Assembly (NCBI GenBank): GCA_902788205.1
Contig: CADAJJ010000010.1
Location: 28,109-92,108, forward strand
Length of the DNA stretch: 64,000 nt
Source: RUG023 sp900315435
GTDB lineage: Bacteria; Spirochaetota; Spirochaetia; Sphaerochaetales; Sphaerochaetaceae
Direction of reading: 5' to 3'
The position numbers and the translations under genes were made by a program. Positions 1-7,972 of the stretch are shown here, piece after piece. The notes under the pieces were generated by a model, which saw only the letters and a program-made list of their open reading frames with translations, did no database searches and was not told the origin of the DNA. The number at the start of each line of letters is the position of its first letter. Within the stretch, counting starts at the first letter, position 1.

Positions 1-887
1 TCGCCATCGCGTGGAGTACGGACCTGTCCGAAGACGGTATCACCCGTCTTCAAGCCAAGGCCTTTGACCTGCGCCGGGGATACATAGATGTCCTCCGGAC
101 CGGACAGGTAGCTGTTGTTCGGGCTCCGGAGGAAGCCGAAGCCGTCAGGCAGCACCTCGAGAGTGCCGCTGCCGGTGATCACGCCACCTGCGGCGGAATG
201 CTTCTTCAGGATCTCGGCCAGGATCTCCTGGTTCTTCATATCCAGCACGCGGTTCTCGTCCAGACCCTTCTCCACGCCGATCTTGCGGATCTGGTCCTGG
301 GGAAGGCAGGCATAGGCGTTGACGTTGAGCACGGGAGCCTCAGGATGTTCCTCGATGTTGATGTCCTGGGAATATTCGTTTTGCGGATGGCGGTTCGGCC
401 GCTGGCTGGCGTTGGGATTGTTGGCGTTTTTCTGGAAGCGCTGGTTGTGGCGTCCCTGACGGTTGTTGAAACGGCGGTTGCGGTCGAAGTCATGGCGGCC
501 ACCCTGTTTCTGCTCGCCTCCGCCTTCGCCTTGCGGTTCCTCCTGGCGCTGTTCGCCCTGGGGCTCCTCCTGGTTCTGGAACGCGCTTTCCTCGCCCTGC
601 TCCTGGGAGCGGTTCCCTCCGGCATTCTCCATCTCGGCTCCCGGTTCCTCAGGACGCTGCCCGGACTGGGAATCCGGAGCCACAGGCGACTGCTCGATGA
701 CAGGGGACGCATCCGTCGGGGCGCTTGGAGAAGCGGCTTCCGGTGCTTGCTCTACCACCTCAGGAGCTTTCACCTTCACGGCAAGAGCTTTTCGCGGGGC
801 GCGGCGAACCCTGCGGACAACAGCCTTTTTCTCGCCAGGCTGGGCGGAGGTTTCCACCTTTACTGCTTCTTCTTCATTGTCAGACAT
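1..887 (-). CDS. rho: Transcription termination factor Rho, N-terminal part (cut by window edge)
   Basis: RNA-dependent helicase that ends transcription of untranslated RNA. I translated the minus strand from the ATG at 885-887; about 295 codons are open to the window edge, so the ATPase domain lies outside. Residues 1 to about 195 are low-complexity: first acidic and Ala/Pro-rich, then Gln/Glu-rich, then an Arg/Asn/Gln-rich stretch (around 130-170). After this come the Rho N-terminal helical domain and the start of the cold-shock-like RNA-binding domain, recognised by GTLEVLPDGFGFLRSPNNSY and by EDIYVSPAQVK. Rho of E. coli lacks the long insert-like extension; many other bacteria have one. 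A GGAG ribosome site lies about 11 nt before the ATG. The gene has its own promoter and a leader of about 115 nt. Confidence 0.93.
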   Translation of the reverse strand, partial: MSDNEEEAVKVETSAQPGEKKAVVRRVRRAPRKALAVKVKAPEVVEQAPEAASPSAPTDASPVIEQSPVAPDSQSGQRPEEPGAEMENAGGNRSQEQGEESAFQNQEEPQGEQRQEEPQGEGGGEQKQGGRHDFDRNRRFNNRQGRHNQRFQKNANNPNASQRPNRHPQNEYSQDINIEEHPEAPVLNVNAYACLPQDQIRKIGVEKGLDENRVLDMKNQEILAEILKKHSAAGGVITGSGTLEVLPDGFGFLRSPNNSYLSGPEDIYVSPAQVKGLGLKTGDTVFGQVRTPRDG

Positions 888-1008
888 GTAGTATTAACTC
901 CAAGAAAAACCCAATTTGGTACTGGGAAGATTCACATTTCGTAGTACGGGAAATAGTATATCGACAGCTTTCAGCATTCACGGACAAAACTGTCTTTGGA
1001 TACCACTC

Positions 1009-1037
1009 ACTATAGTAACCCGCCATTTTCGTGTCAA
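1009..1037 (-). promoter_or_regulatory. Sigma-70-type promoter for rho
   Basis: On the minus strand TTGACA (1032-1037) is followed after 17 nt by TATAGT (1009-1014). Both hexamers are near consensus. Expected start is near 1002, giving a leader of about 115 nt before the rho ATG. Rho leaders are often autoregulated by Rho itself; that is family knowledge, not visible here. Confidence 0.8.
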
Positions 1038-1073
1038 GCAATTCGTTATCACTTCTACACAAACGGCATGCAA

Positions 1074-1093
1074 CCGGCACCCGAAGGTGCCGG
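1074..1093 (-). terminator. UUCG-tetraloop hairpin after lnt
   Basis: Perfect 8-bp GC-rich stem (1074-1081 with 1086-1093) closed by a C(UUCG)G tetraloop on the minus strand, 8 nt after the lnt stop. The following T content is poor, so termination may be partial or the hairpin may only protect the mRNA end. Confidence 0.5.
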
Positions 1094-1101
1094 CGAAGGC
1101 A

Positions 1102-2745
1102 TCAGTGCCGCTTCCTTCGGGTGACGATGGTGACGGCAAGACCGACAGACAGCGAGAGGATGGAGACCCAGATGGAGAGATAGGCAAGCCAGTCTCCATA
1201 GCGGGTATAGACCGTCTCTGCGTGGGTAGAGGAAAGATAGACGGGAACATCGAAGATGTGCCACATCGCCTTGAACAACGGCAGCTCGTCATGGACCTGT
1301 CCGTCCGGGGTGATATAGCAGGAAAGCCCGCTGTTGGTCGAGCGGATCATGGTGCGGCGGTTCTCCACCGAACGGTAGACCGCCATGACGCCATGCTGGA
1401 TCTCGCTCGCCTCGCTCTGCGACCAGTTGTCGTTGGTCATGTTCATCAGCACGTCGGCGCCACCGCGGACAAACTCGGCGTTCAGGTCTCCGTAGACATC
1501 CTCGAAACAAATCGGGGTGGAGAACTTGATGCCATCGCTCTCGAAAACCACACTCTCCGTTCCGGTCAGCCACCAGTGGTAGTCGTTCGCCTTCAGGAGG
1601 TTGTACAGGTGCGGCATCGTCTTCTCGTAGGGGAAGTGCTCGGTGAACGGTACCAGGTGCTGCTTGCGGTAGGTCTGCTTGATCTGCCCGTCGTCGAACA
1701 TGATGACGGTGTTGTAGTCCTCGCGGTTCCACGTTCCATCCTCGAGTTCCGGCGGAAGCGAGGGGTCGGAAAGGACACCTTCCGGATTGCCGGTAATCAG
1801 CGGGACACTGAGCTCCTTGCCAAAGTTGACAAACTCCTCCACCAGAGCGCTGGTATCGGGATCGGTAGGATAGTTCTCATGCCAGGCCACCGACGGGACG
1901 AAGGCTGTCTCGGACCAGACCAGGATGTCCGGATGTTTCGCCATCGCCTCCAGGCTCAGTTTGCGGAGGTTGTTGAAGTTCCGCTTGTAGGTAGTGTAGC
2001 CGCCTTTCCACGAGTTGGCGTTGTGCTGGACGACGGCCACCTTCCAGGAACGGTCAGGCGTCATGCGCTTCCAGCGCTGCCAGCTGGCCGTACCAAGAAC
2101 CAGCCACAGGACAAAACCGACCACATAGGCGACCGCCCAGACCCTTCGGTCCCGCAACCAGCCGCGCACACGTTCCCGGCGGGCCACTGGCATGGCGATG
2201 AAGGACTGCGGCATGACCAAAAGCAGGTTGACGCCCCAGATACCAGTGACCGAGGCGATCTGCACCAGCGGAAGATAGTTCCACAGCGCGTAGGCAATCG
2301 TCCCGTAGGGGTAGCCGGCGAACCAGCTCTGGCAGAGATAGGTGTAGGCGGTCCAGATGAAGGCCTGCACCAGCCAGCTCCACTTCTTGCACCAGCTGTC
2401 AGCCATTTTCAGACAGGGAAAAAGCAATGCCATCTCTCCGCCCTTGATGATCGTGACGATGAAGATCGCAAGAGGGTGGAAGTTCCTCAGCCAGTAATTG
2501 AAGAACAGGTAGAACATGAACCCGTAGAAGAAGCCATAGAAGGGTGTGGCAGCCGGACGGGTGCGATGGATGACGACAAATACCGGAATCAGCGCGACAA
2601 ATGCGAGAAACCCGAATCCGCTCTTCGAGAGAAAGCCTGGGAACGCCAGGGAAAGAACGAAAGAGCTGGCTAATAACAACAGAACCTCAGAACAATATGT
2701 TCCAAGGTTCCGCTGTCTCTTTCCGTTGTCCGATTGCTGAACCAC
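1102..2745 (-). CDS. lnt: Apolipoprotein N-acyltransferase
   Basis: Inner-membrane enzyme that adds the third acyl chain to the N-terminal cysteine of lipoproteins, last step of lipoprotein maturation. 547 aa, slightly longer than the usual ~510. The first ~220 residues hold several hydrophobic membrane segments; the rest is a carbon-nitrogen hydrolase domain with the expected catalytic triad: Glu279 (WSETAF), Lys361 (YRKQHLVPF) and Cys413 (TPICFED). Start is GTG at 2743-2745, two bases after the HU stop codon, with a GAGGAG site inside the end of the HU gene, so translation is probably coupled to HU. It is the last gene of rpsT-hup-lnt. A full set of spirochaetal lipoproteins would depend on it. 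Confidence 0.93.
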   Translation of the reverse strand: MVQQSDNGKRQRNLGTYCSEVLLLLASSFVLSLAFPGFLSKSGFGFLAFVALIPVFVVIHRTRPAATPFYGFFYGFMFYLFFNYWLRNFHPLAIFIVTIIKGGEMALLFPCLKMADSWCKKWSWLVQAFIWTAYTYLCQSWFAGYPYGTIAYALWNYLPLVQIASVTGIWGVNLLLVMPQSFIAMPVARRERVRGWLRDRRVWAVAYVVGFVLWLVLGTASWQRWKRMTPDRSWKVAVVQHNANSWKGGYTTYKRNFNNLRKLSLEAMAKHPDILVWSETAFVPSVAWHENYPTDPDTSALVEEFVNFGKELSVPLITGNPEGVLSDPSLPPELEDGTWNREDYNTVIMFDDGQIKQTYRKQHLVPFTEHFPYEKTMPHLYNLLKANDYHWWLTGTESVVFESDGIKFSTPICFEDVYGDLNAEFVRGGADVLMNMTNDNWSQSEASEIQHGVMAVYRSVENRRTMIRSTNSGLSCYITPDGQVHDELPLFKAMWHIFDVPVYLSSTHAETVYTRYGDWLAYLSIWVSILSLSVGLAVTIVTRRKRH

Positions 2746-2747
2746 GT

Positions 2748-3065
2748 TCAGTTCTCCTCGTGGTTCCGAAGATTCCAGACGTAGTCCTTCAGCTCTTTTC
2801 CGGGACGGAAAATCGCCACGCCATGCGTCGAGACCGAGACAATCTCGCCCGTTTTCGGATTGCGGGCTTTCTCTCTTCCCTTGCGGGTACGGACCTCGAA
2901 GGTGCCAAATCCCCTGAGCTCTATGACCTGGTCGTTTTTCAGGCCTTTCTTCACTTCCTCAAAGAACTCGTCAATGATCAGATGGATGTCATTGCGGTTG
3001 AAACCATGAGTCTCGTGAAGATTCTCAATAATGGTAGCTTTGGTAAGCTTATTGGAATCTGCCAT
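2748..3065 (-). CDS. hup: HU/IHF-family DNA-binding protein
   Basis: Small dimeric nucleoid protein that bends DNA. 105 aa, a little longer than the usual ~90, with a short charged C-terminal tail. The signature beta-arm region GFGTFEVRTRKGREKARNPK is present, including the conserved Asn-Pro at the arm tip. Middle gene between rpsT (19-nt gap) and lnt (2-nt gap). It could be HU or an IHF-like subunit; sequence alone does not decide. Confidence 0.92.
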   Translation of the reverse strand: MADSNKLTKATIIENLHETHGFNRNDIHLIIDEFFEEVKKGLKNDQVIELRGFGTFEVRTRKGREKARNPKTGEIVSVSTHGVAIFRPGKELKDYVWNLRNHEEN

Positions 3066-3084
3066 GTCCTACGCTCCTCAACCG

Positions 3085-3387
3085 TTAATTCGCAGCCTGA
3101 GCGGGAGCAGCTTCCTTCGGTGCGCCAGCAACCAGCTTGTTGTAGTGGCGAGTAAGGCGGGACTTCTTACGGTCAGCGGTGTTGCGCTTCAGGGCATTCT
3201 TGCCGACAGCGGAATCGAGCAGCTTCACGGCAAGCGCCAGCTTGGTGGCAGCCAGTTCCTTGTCGCCTGCCGCGACAGCGGCGCTGAAGCCCTTGCAGGC
3301 GGTGCGGACAGCACTCTTGGTCTCACGATTTCTCTCTCTGCGCACAATGTTCTGGCGTGCTCTCTTCTCTGCAGACCGATTTCTCAT
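3085..3387 (-). CDS. rpsT: 30S ribosomal protein S20
   Basis: Primary binding protein of the 5' domain of 16S rRNA. 100 aa; the Arg/Lys-rich N-terminus (RNRSAEKRARQNIVRRERN) and helical repeats are typical, followed by an Ala/Pro-rich tail of about 14 residues not found in E. coli S20. Ribosome site GGAGG lies 8 nt before the ATG. First gene of rpsT-hup-lnt under a clear promoter. Confidence 0.93.
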   Translation of the reverse strand: MRNRSAEKRARQNIVRRERNRETKSAVRTACKGFSAAVAAGDKELAATKLALAVKLLDSAVGKNALKRNTADRKKSRLTRHYNKLVAGAPKEAAPAQAAN

Positions 3388-3475
3388 CCTAGATCCTCCA
3401 ACACTGGAAAAACCAATGTATTTCTATTTGGTAGTATTCTTTATTTGTAATCAGCAAATTAACTGACGGCTTAAC

Positions 3476-3504
3476 AACATAGCACAGACTATAAAATGGG
3501 TCAA
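3476..3504 (-). promoter_or_regulatory. Promoter for rpsT-hup-lnt
   Basis: TTGACC (3499-3504), 17-nt spacer, TATGTT (3476-3481) on the minus strand. Expected start near 3469, about 80 nt before the rpsT ATG; the leader is AT-rich. Confidence 0.7.
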
Positions 3505-3524
3505 TACAATGCTTTATTGAATTT

Positions 3525-4673
3525 TTATTCTTTCCCGAAGAGCTCGTCCATATACTCTTGGGAAATCTCCCACCGTTTCGTCTCTTCCTTATAGATGCAG
3601 GCGCTCGCAGGCAGGGTCAACACCCGTCCCTCGGTTCCGCACAAGGTCAACTGTTTGGAAAGGATGTTCACTTCGGACACCTTCATCAGTTCGTCCCCCA
3701 CCCTCAGCCTGCTTCCCTCCTGCGGGTACTTGGCCTTTTCCTCGGCGTAGAAGTCGTACTCAAAGGCCAGGCAGCAGAGCAGGCGTCCGCAGGGACCGGA
3801 TATCTTCATCGAGTTGAGCGAAAGGTTCTGCTCCTTCGCCATCTTGATCGAGACCGGGTTGAGCTTGTCCGTCATGGCATGGCAGCAGAAATCACGGCCG
3901 CAGATGGCCAGCCCGCCCAACACCCGGCTCTCGTCACGGACGCCAATCTGGCGCAGCTCGATGCGGATGCGGAAGACACTGACCAGGTCCTTGACCAGCT
4001 CACGGAAGTCGACACGGACGTCGGCGGTGAAGAAAAAGAGGATTTTCGGCTCGCCCAGCAGGAAATGGGCGGTGACCAGTTTCATGTCCAGCTTGTGGAA
4101 GGCGATCTTCTCGCGGCAAATCCGCATAGCCTCCTCTTCCTTGCCTGACAGTTCCTGGTAGCGGGCCAAGTCGCTCGGCGTGGCAAGACGGACAATCCAC
4201 AGGGCATCCCCTGCAAGCTTCACCTTTTCCGGATCCCTCTGGTCGATGCACATCTCGCACTCGGAGCACGCGTCGACGTCGGGATCCTCGTTCCAAATGA
4301 TATCGTCCACCACCGGATTTCCGTCCGGCCCAACCTCGCCACTGGCCGCCAAAGGCTGGTCATCGACCATCTCGACCGGCTCCTCGGCATCGCCGTCATC
4401 GTAGCCGGCGCGGCAGCGTGCACAGGCACCCCGGATCTCGGTCGATCCGGCCTGATAGGGTTTTCCCATCTGCGAAGCGTCAGCAACGACGATGCCCAGG
4501 TCCAAGCCATAGCGTGTCGGCATGACGACACTGATGCCCGGGTAGAGCATGCTGTCCCATGCGCAGACGGAGAGCTCGTTGCTGGAAGGATTTTTCACCA
4601 GATAGATGTAACCGCTATCCGGGTGATTGGTATGTGTCTGTCCGTCATCAGGACGATACTGTTCTTTTCTCAT
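3525..4673 (-). CDS. PSP1-domain (RicT/YaaT-like) protein with extra cysteine insert
   Basis: PSP1 proteins include B. subtilis RicT (YaaT), a Fe-S-binding part of the RicAFT complex that helps RNase Y mature mRNAs. 382 aa from the ATG at 4671-4673. The core (about 155-345) matches the family: VDFRELVKDL, IELRQIGVRDESR, then Cys258/Cys263/Cys264 and Cys295/Cys300/Cys301. Unusual is an acidic insert of about 60 residues (84-142) bearing CARC (Cys84, Cys87) and CSECEMC (Cys136, 139, 142), which looks like an added metal site. A GTG at 4689-4691 gives a longer frame but lies inside the promoter spacer, so the ATG is preferred. No Shine-Dalgarno is visible. RNase Y is encoded in the same window (20.1 kb), which fits a RicT-like role. 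Confidence 0.85.
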   Translation of the reverse strand: MRKEQYRPDDGQTHTNHPDSGYIYLVKNPSSNELSVCAWDSMLYPGISVVMPTRYGLDLGIVVADASQMGKPYQAGSTEIRGACARCRAGYDDGDAEEPVEMVDDQPLAASGEVGPDGNPVVDDIIWNEDPDVDACSECEMCIDQRDPEKVKLAGDALWIVRLATPSDLARYQELSGKEEEAMRICREKIAFHKLDMKLVTAHFLLGEPKILFFFTADVRVDFRELVKDLVSVFRIRIELRQIGVRDESRVLGGLAICGRDFCCHAMTDKLNPVSIKMAKEQNLSLNSMKISGPCGRLLCCLAFEYDFYAEEKAKYPQEGSRLRVGDELMKVSEVNILSKQLTLCGTEGRVLTLPASACIYKEETKRWEISQEYMDELFGKE

Positions 4674-4681
4674 ATGAGAGA

Positions 4682-4710
4682 AACCTAGCACGACAAGGTC
4701 GATTTGTCAA
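4682..4710 (-). promoter_or_regulatory. Promoter for the PSP1 gene, almost leaderless
   Basis: TTGACA (4705-4710), exactly 17 nt, TAGGTT (4682-4687) on the minus strand. The start codon follows the -10 after only 8 nt, so the mRNA leader would be 1-3 nt. Divergent from the dus promoter. Confidence 0.7.
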
Positions 4711-4753
4711 ACCCGCTTTATGTAAGTGTTTTTCCAGATGAAAGTTAGCATGT

Positions 4754-4783
4754 TTGACCAAGCCATTTGGAGCATGATATATT
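4754..4783 (+). promoter_or_regulatory. Promoter for dus
   Basis: TTGACC (4754-4759), 18-nt spacer, TATATT (4778-4783). The preferred dus ATG at 4795 is 11 nt after the -10, giving a leader of about 4-5 nt. Confidence 0.6.
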
Positions 4784-4794
4784 TTGCATCAATC

Positions 4795-5793
4795 ATGAAG
4801 CAACCGTACATCCGGCCCTTCCTGGTGGGAAGCGCTGTACTGCAAGGCAACCTGTTTCTCGCCCCCATGGCGGGATATACCGATATTCCCTTCCGTTCGC
4901 TGTGCATCAAGCATGGGGCGGACCTCACCTATACCGAGATGGTCAGTGCCGAGGGGCTCTACCGCGACAGCGAAAAGACCGAAGAGCTGATGGAGCGGGC
5001 ATCCAACGAGCGGAACTACGCGGTGCAGCTCTTCATGGGTAGTCTCGACCCAATCGAGAAAGCGGTGGAAAAGACCATTCCTTACCATCCGGTGATGATC
5101 GACATCAACGCAGGCTGTCCGGTTCCCAAGGTAACCCGCACCGGAAGCGGCTCGGCGCTGATGAAGGACCCGGAGCTGGCCAGACAGATAGTCAAGCGGA
5201 TCACCGAACTGACCGACATCCCCGTCTCCATCAAGTTCCGTCTCGGCTGGGACAACCAGTCGGTCAACTTTCTGGAGTTTGCCGACGCAGTGGCCATTGG
5301 GGGAGCCAGCGCCATGACGCTCCATACCAGGACCCGTACCGAGGGGTACGCCCCCTTCGCCCACCAAGAACGGCTGAAGGAGCTCTGCGACTTCCGGGCA
5401 AGGCACTGGCCCCAGGTGCGAGTCATCGCCAGCGGCGACCTCTTCACGGCTGCGGACGTCGTCAAGGTACTGAGGACGTACGAGGTCGATGCGGTCATGG
5501 TGGCCCGTGGAGCGATCGGCAACCCCTTCATCTTCGAGGACGCCAAGGCGCTGGGCGAGGGGAAGGAACCGATGCCCTTGTCCACCGAGCGCCGCATCCA
5601 GGCGCTGATGGAGCATCTGGACGCCACCATCGAGAAATACGGAGAGCGGAGCGCCTGCCACCAGATGCGCAAATGCGCCTCCTTTTACCTGCGTGGGATG
5701 CAAGGGGTGCGTGAGGCGAAACAGGCATTCAACACCACCGAGACGAGAGCGGATTATGCATATATTTGCGCAAGGTTGACGAGCATAAATTGA
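4795..5793 (+). CDS. dus: tRNA-dihydrouridine synthase (DusB type)
   Basis: FMN enzyme that reduces uridines in tRNA D-loops. 332 aa from ATG 4795. N-terminal TIM barrel: flavin-site LAPMAGYTDIPFR near residues 22-35, catalytic Cys in the INAGCPVPKV motif near 110, phosphate-site residues in GDL and ARGAIGNPFIF; C-terminal helical domain with the CHQMRK motif. The frame is open to 4726 with alternative ATGs at 4741, 4750 and 4774, but the promoter hexamers occupy that stretch, so the later ATG is chosen. No clear Shine-Dalgarno. purD-like gene follows after 28 nt and is probably cotranscribed. Confidence 0.93.
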   Translation: MKQPYIRPFLVGSAVLQGNLFLAPMAGYTDIPFRSLCIKHGADLTYTEMVSAEGLYRDSEKTEELMERASNERNYAVQLFMGSLDPIEKAVEKTIPYHPVMIDINAGCPVPKVTRTGSGSALMKDPELARQIVKRITELTDIPVSIKFRLGWDNQSVNFLEFADAVAIGGASAMTLHTRTRTEGYAPFAHQERLKELCDFRARHWPQVRVIASGDLFTAADVVKVLRTYEVDAVMVARGAIGNPFIFEDAKALGEGKEPMPLSTERRIQALMEHLDATIEKYGERSACHQMRKCASFYLRGMQGVREAKQAFNTTETRADYAYICARLTSIN

Positions 5794-5821
5794 TGGTGGT
5801 ACGTTTGAGGCGAGGGTACGT

Positions 5822-7081
5822 ATGAGAGTATTAGTCCTAGGATCTGGAGCCAAAGACCATGCTTTGGCATGGTGGCTTTCCCGCAGTCATTTCATTGAGG
5901 ATCTGTATGTCGCACCGGGCAACTATGGCACCGAAGCGCTCGCCATCAATCTTGACATCAATCCTGAGGACTTTGGGCAAGTCTATCAGGCCTGCCTTGA
6001 CCACCACATCGACTTTGTCTTCATCGGCACCGAAAAGCCATTGTTCAGCGCGATGGTGGACAAGCTCACGGAGAAGGGCATCGAATGCTTCGGTTGCCCG
6101 AGCAAATCGCTGAAGCTGGAGGGAGACAGGGACTTTGCCCGAGCTTTCACCGACCGCCACAACATCCCCACTCCGAGCCACAAGCTGTTCAGCGACGCCA
6201 AGACGATGGAAGCCTTCCTGCTGCGCCACCAGGGAGAACGCCTGGTCATCAAGAGCAAGGGGCCGGCTCCGAGCAGGATGATGATCGATACGACTGACAC
6301 CCAGCAGCTGATCGCCTTCGGCAAAGAACTGCTCAAGCGAGGCGACATCCTGGTAGAGGAGCACCTTCGCGGCCTTTCCCTTTCCGTCACCGCACTGGTG
6401 GACAACAAGGGATATCTGCTGCTTCCCTTCTCCAGCGATTACTCCAAGACCCAGCACGAGGAGGGCATCCCCACCGGTGGCATGGGTGCCATCTGCCCGG
6501 TCCCCATCAGCGACGAGTTGAGCCAGGAGCTGGTCAATCGGATCATCAACCCGACCATCTACGGCATGGGTGTCGAAAAGCTCACCTACCACGGGGTACT
6601 CACTTTCAGCGTAATCCTTTCCAAGGACGGTCCGATCCTGGTCGACTATCACGTACGTTTCAACGATCCCTCAGCCCAGGCGATCATTCCGCTGATCAAG
6701 AGCGACGCCCTGGACATCATGTACGCGATGGAGCACGACAACCTGGGGAGCTACCAGCTGAGTGTCTCAACCCAAAGCACCGTCGCCATCGTCATCGCCA
6801 GCAAGGGCTATCCGCAAGCTCCCGAAATCGGCAAGGTGCTCGATCCGCTTCCTGCCTACATGCAGCTCAACTCCTTCAAGGATGAGCCACAGGTCTTCTT
6901 CGGTGCCGTCGAGAGACATGATGGACAGCCGATTACCGTCGGTGGCAGGCCGGTGACCATCGTCGGCAAAGGCGAGAACATCAACATGGCCAACAAGAAC
7001 GCCTACGCGAAGATCAACAAGATCCACTTCGAGGGATCCTGGTACCGCCAGGACATCGGCGAACGCTTTTTAGAGAACTGA
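5822..7081 (+). CDS. Divergent phosphoribosylamine-glycine ligase (PurD)-like ATP-grasp protein
   Basis: PurD makes glycinamide ribonucleotide in purine synthesis. 419 aa, normal length, and the whole fold is followed: N-terminal VLVLGSGAKDHALAW and VAPGNYGT, central PTGGMGA, and a C-terminal RQDIG. But several ATP-grasp positions differ from known PurD: the glycine-rich loop AAGKGV reads APSRMM, the metal-binding pair in xEFNxRFGDPE reads VDYHVRFNDPS (Glu to Asp, Asn to His), and the loop DGDxGPNTGGMGA reads HEEGIPTGGMGA. It may be a true but drifted PurD, or a paralogue with another substrate or little activity. No other purine gene is near. A strong terminator follows. Confidence 0.7.
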   Translation: MRVLVLGSGAKDHALAWWLSRSHFIEDLYVAPGNYGTEALAINLDINPEDFGQVYQACLDHHIDFVFIGTEKPLFSAMVDKLTEKGIECFGCPSKSLKLEGDRDFARAFTDRHNIPTPSHKLFSDAKTMEAFLLRHQGERLVIKSKGPAPSRMMIDTTDTQQLIAFGKELLKRGDILVEEHLRGLSLSVTALVDNKGYLLLPFSSDYSKTQHEEGIPTGGMGAICPVPISDELSQELVNRIINPTIYGMGVEKLTYHGVLTFSVILSKDGPILVDYHVRFNDPSAQAIIPLIKSDALDIMYAMEHDNLGSYQLSVSTQSTVAIVIASKGYPQAPEIGKVLDPLPAYMQLNSFKDEPQVFFGAVERHDGQPITVGGRPVTIVGKGENINMANKNAYAKINKIHFEGSWYRQDIGERFLEN

Positions 7082-7107
7082 GGGGAAACCTCCAGGCTTT
7101 ACCGGAG

Positions 7108-7138
7108 CCCTTGATGTGCCTGTCACATCAGGGGTTTT
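7108..7138 (+). terminator. Intrinsic terminator of dus-purD
   Basis: 11-bp stem (7108-7118 with 7124-7134, one G-T pair), 5-nt loop, then TTTT. Confidence 0.85.
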
Positions 7139-7165
7139 GTCTTTCTGAAACCCATAGAGACAAGG

Positions 7166-7198
7166 AAAGAGCCGCCCTGGCAACCAGAGCGGCTCTTT
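7166..7198. terminator. Bidirectional hairpin between purD-like gene and rlmB
   Basis: 10-bp perfect outer stem (7166-7175 with 7189-7198) with a further CTGG/CCAG pairing inside. Its arms end in AAA/TTT, so it can serve rlmB (minus, stop 17 nt away) and back up the plus-strand terminator. Confidence 0.75.
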
Positions 7199-7215
7199 TC
7201 GTTGGAATGGAAGCA

Positions 7216-7959
7216 TCAATGCTGGCGACGAAACTCGTAAAGCAGGATACCGGTGGCGACCGACACGTTGAGCGAGTCGATATGCCCGCGCATCGGGATC
7301 GATACAATCTCGTCGCAGAGCTTGCGGGAAAGTTCGCGGATGCCACTTCCCTCGCTACCCATGATGATGGCAGTCCTCTGGGGGAACTTGGTCTCGTAGC
7401 TGTTCGTACCGGACATGTCCGCGCCATAGATCCAGAATCCGGCAGCCTTCAGTTCCTTCACCTCGCGGCTCAGGTTGGTGACCACCGCCATCGGCACATA
7501 CTGGGCGGCGCCGGAAGAAATCTTGGTGACCGTCTCGTTGGCCTGGGCGCTGCGCCTTTCGGGGACGACCACCAAGTCGACTCCGAACTGGTCGGCACTG
7601 CGGAGAATCGCCCCCAGGTTGTGCGGATCAGTGATCTCGTCGAGCAGAAGCACCAAGGCCCCCTGGCCCTCCTCCAGCTTGGAAAGGAACTCGCTGACCG
7701 TGGTGACGATCAGCCGGCCTCCGCCCCGACGGGCACCGCCAAAGTCAAGCACAACACCCCGGTGCTCCACACCGGGCATCATGCGGTCCATTTCCTGGGG
7801 GGAAAGTTTCTTGATGGCGATCTTTCCGGTCAGCATCGCCAGTCTCTCGAGGTCGGAGTAACTTTTTCCGACTCCGCGGGAAACATAGAGCGTCGAGCCC
7901 ATCGGGGCCAGTTTGATACCCTCTTCAATCGCGTGCTTGCCGTAAATCTTCTCGCCCAT
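7216..7959 (-). CDS. rlmB: 23S rRNA (guanosine-2'-O-)-methyltransferase RlmB family
   Basis: SPOUT-class methyltransferase that uses S-adenosylmethionine to methylate the 2'-O of a guanosine in 23S rRNA. 247 aa. An N-terminal substrate-binding domain (YGKHAIEEG) is followed by the knotted domain with its three motifs: NLGAILRSA, IIMGSEGSGI, and SLNVSVATGILLYE. Start set at ATG 7957-7959, 7 nt after AGAGGAG; the upstream frame into dnaJ has no ribosome site. Begins 13 nt after the dnaJ stop. Could act on tRNA instead (TrmH-like), but the N-terminal domain favours RlmB. Confidence 0.9.
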   Translation of the reverse strand: MGEKIYGKHAIEEGIKLAPMGSTLYVSRGVGKSYSDLERLAMLTGKIAIKKLSPQEMDRMMPGVEHRGVVLDFGGARRGGGRLIVTTVSEFLSKLEEGQGALVLLLDEITDPHNLGAILRSADQFGVDLVVVPERRSAQANETVTKISSGAAQYVPMAVVTNLSREVKELKAAGFWIYGADMSGTNSYETKFPQRTAIIMGSEGSGIRELSRKLCDEIVSIPMRGHIDSLNVSVATGILLYEFRRQH

Positions 7960-7972
7960 CTCGTTTCTCCTC

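Noticed and set aside
916..2673. 585-codon plus-strand frame opposite lnt
   Set aside because: Overlaps the well-supported lnt gene throughout and shows no domain.
4674..4691. GTG start for the PSP1 gene at 4691
   Set aside because: Lies in the spacer of a TTGACA-17-TAGGTT promoter; ATG 4673 fits better.
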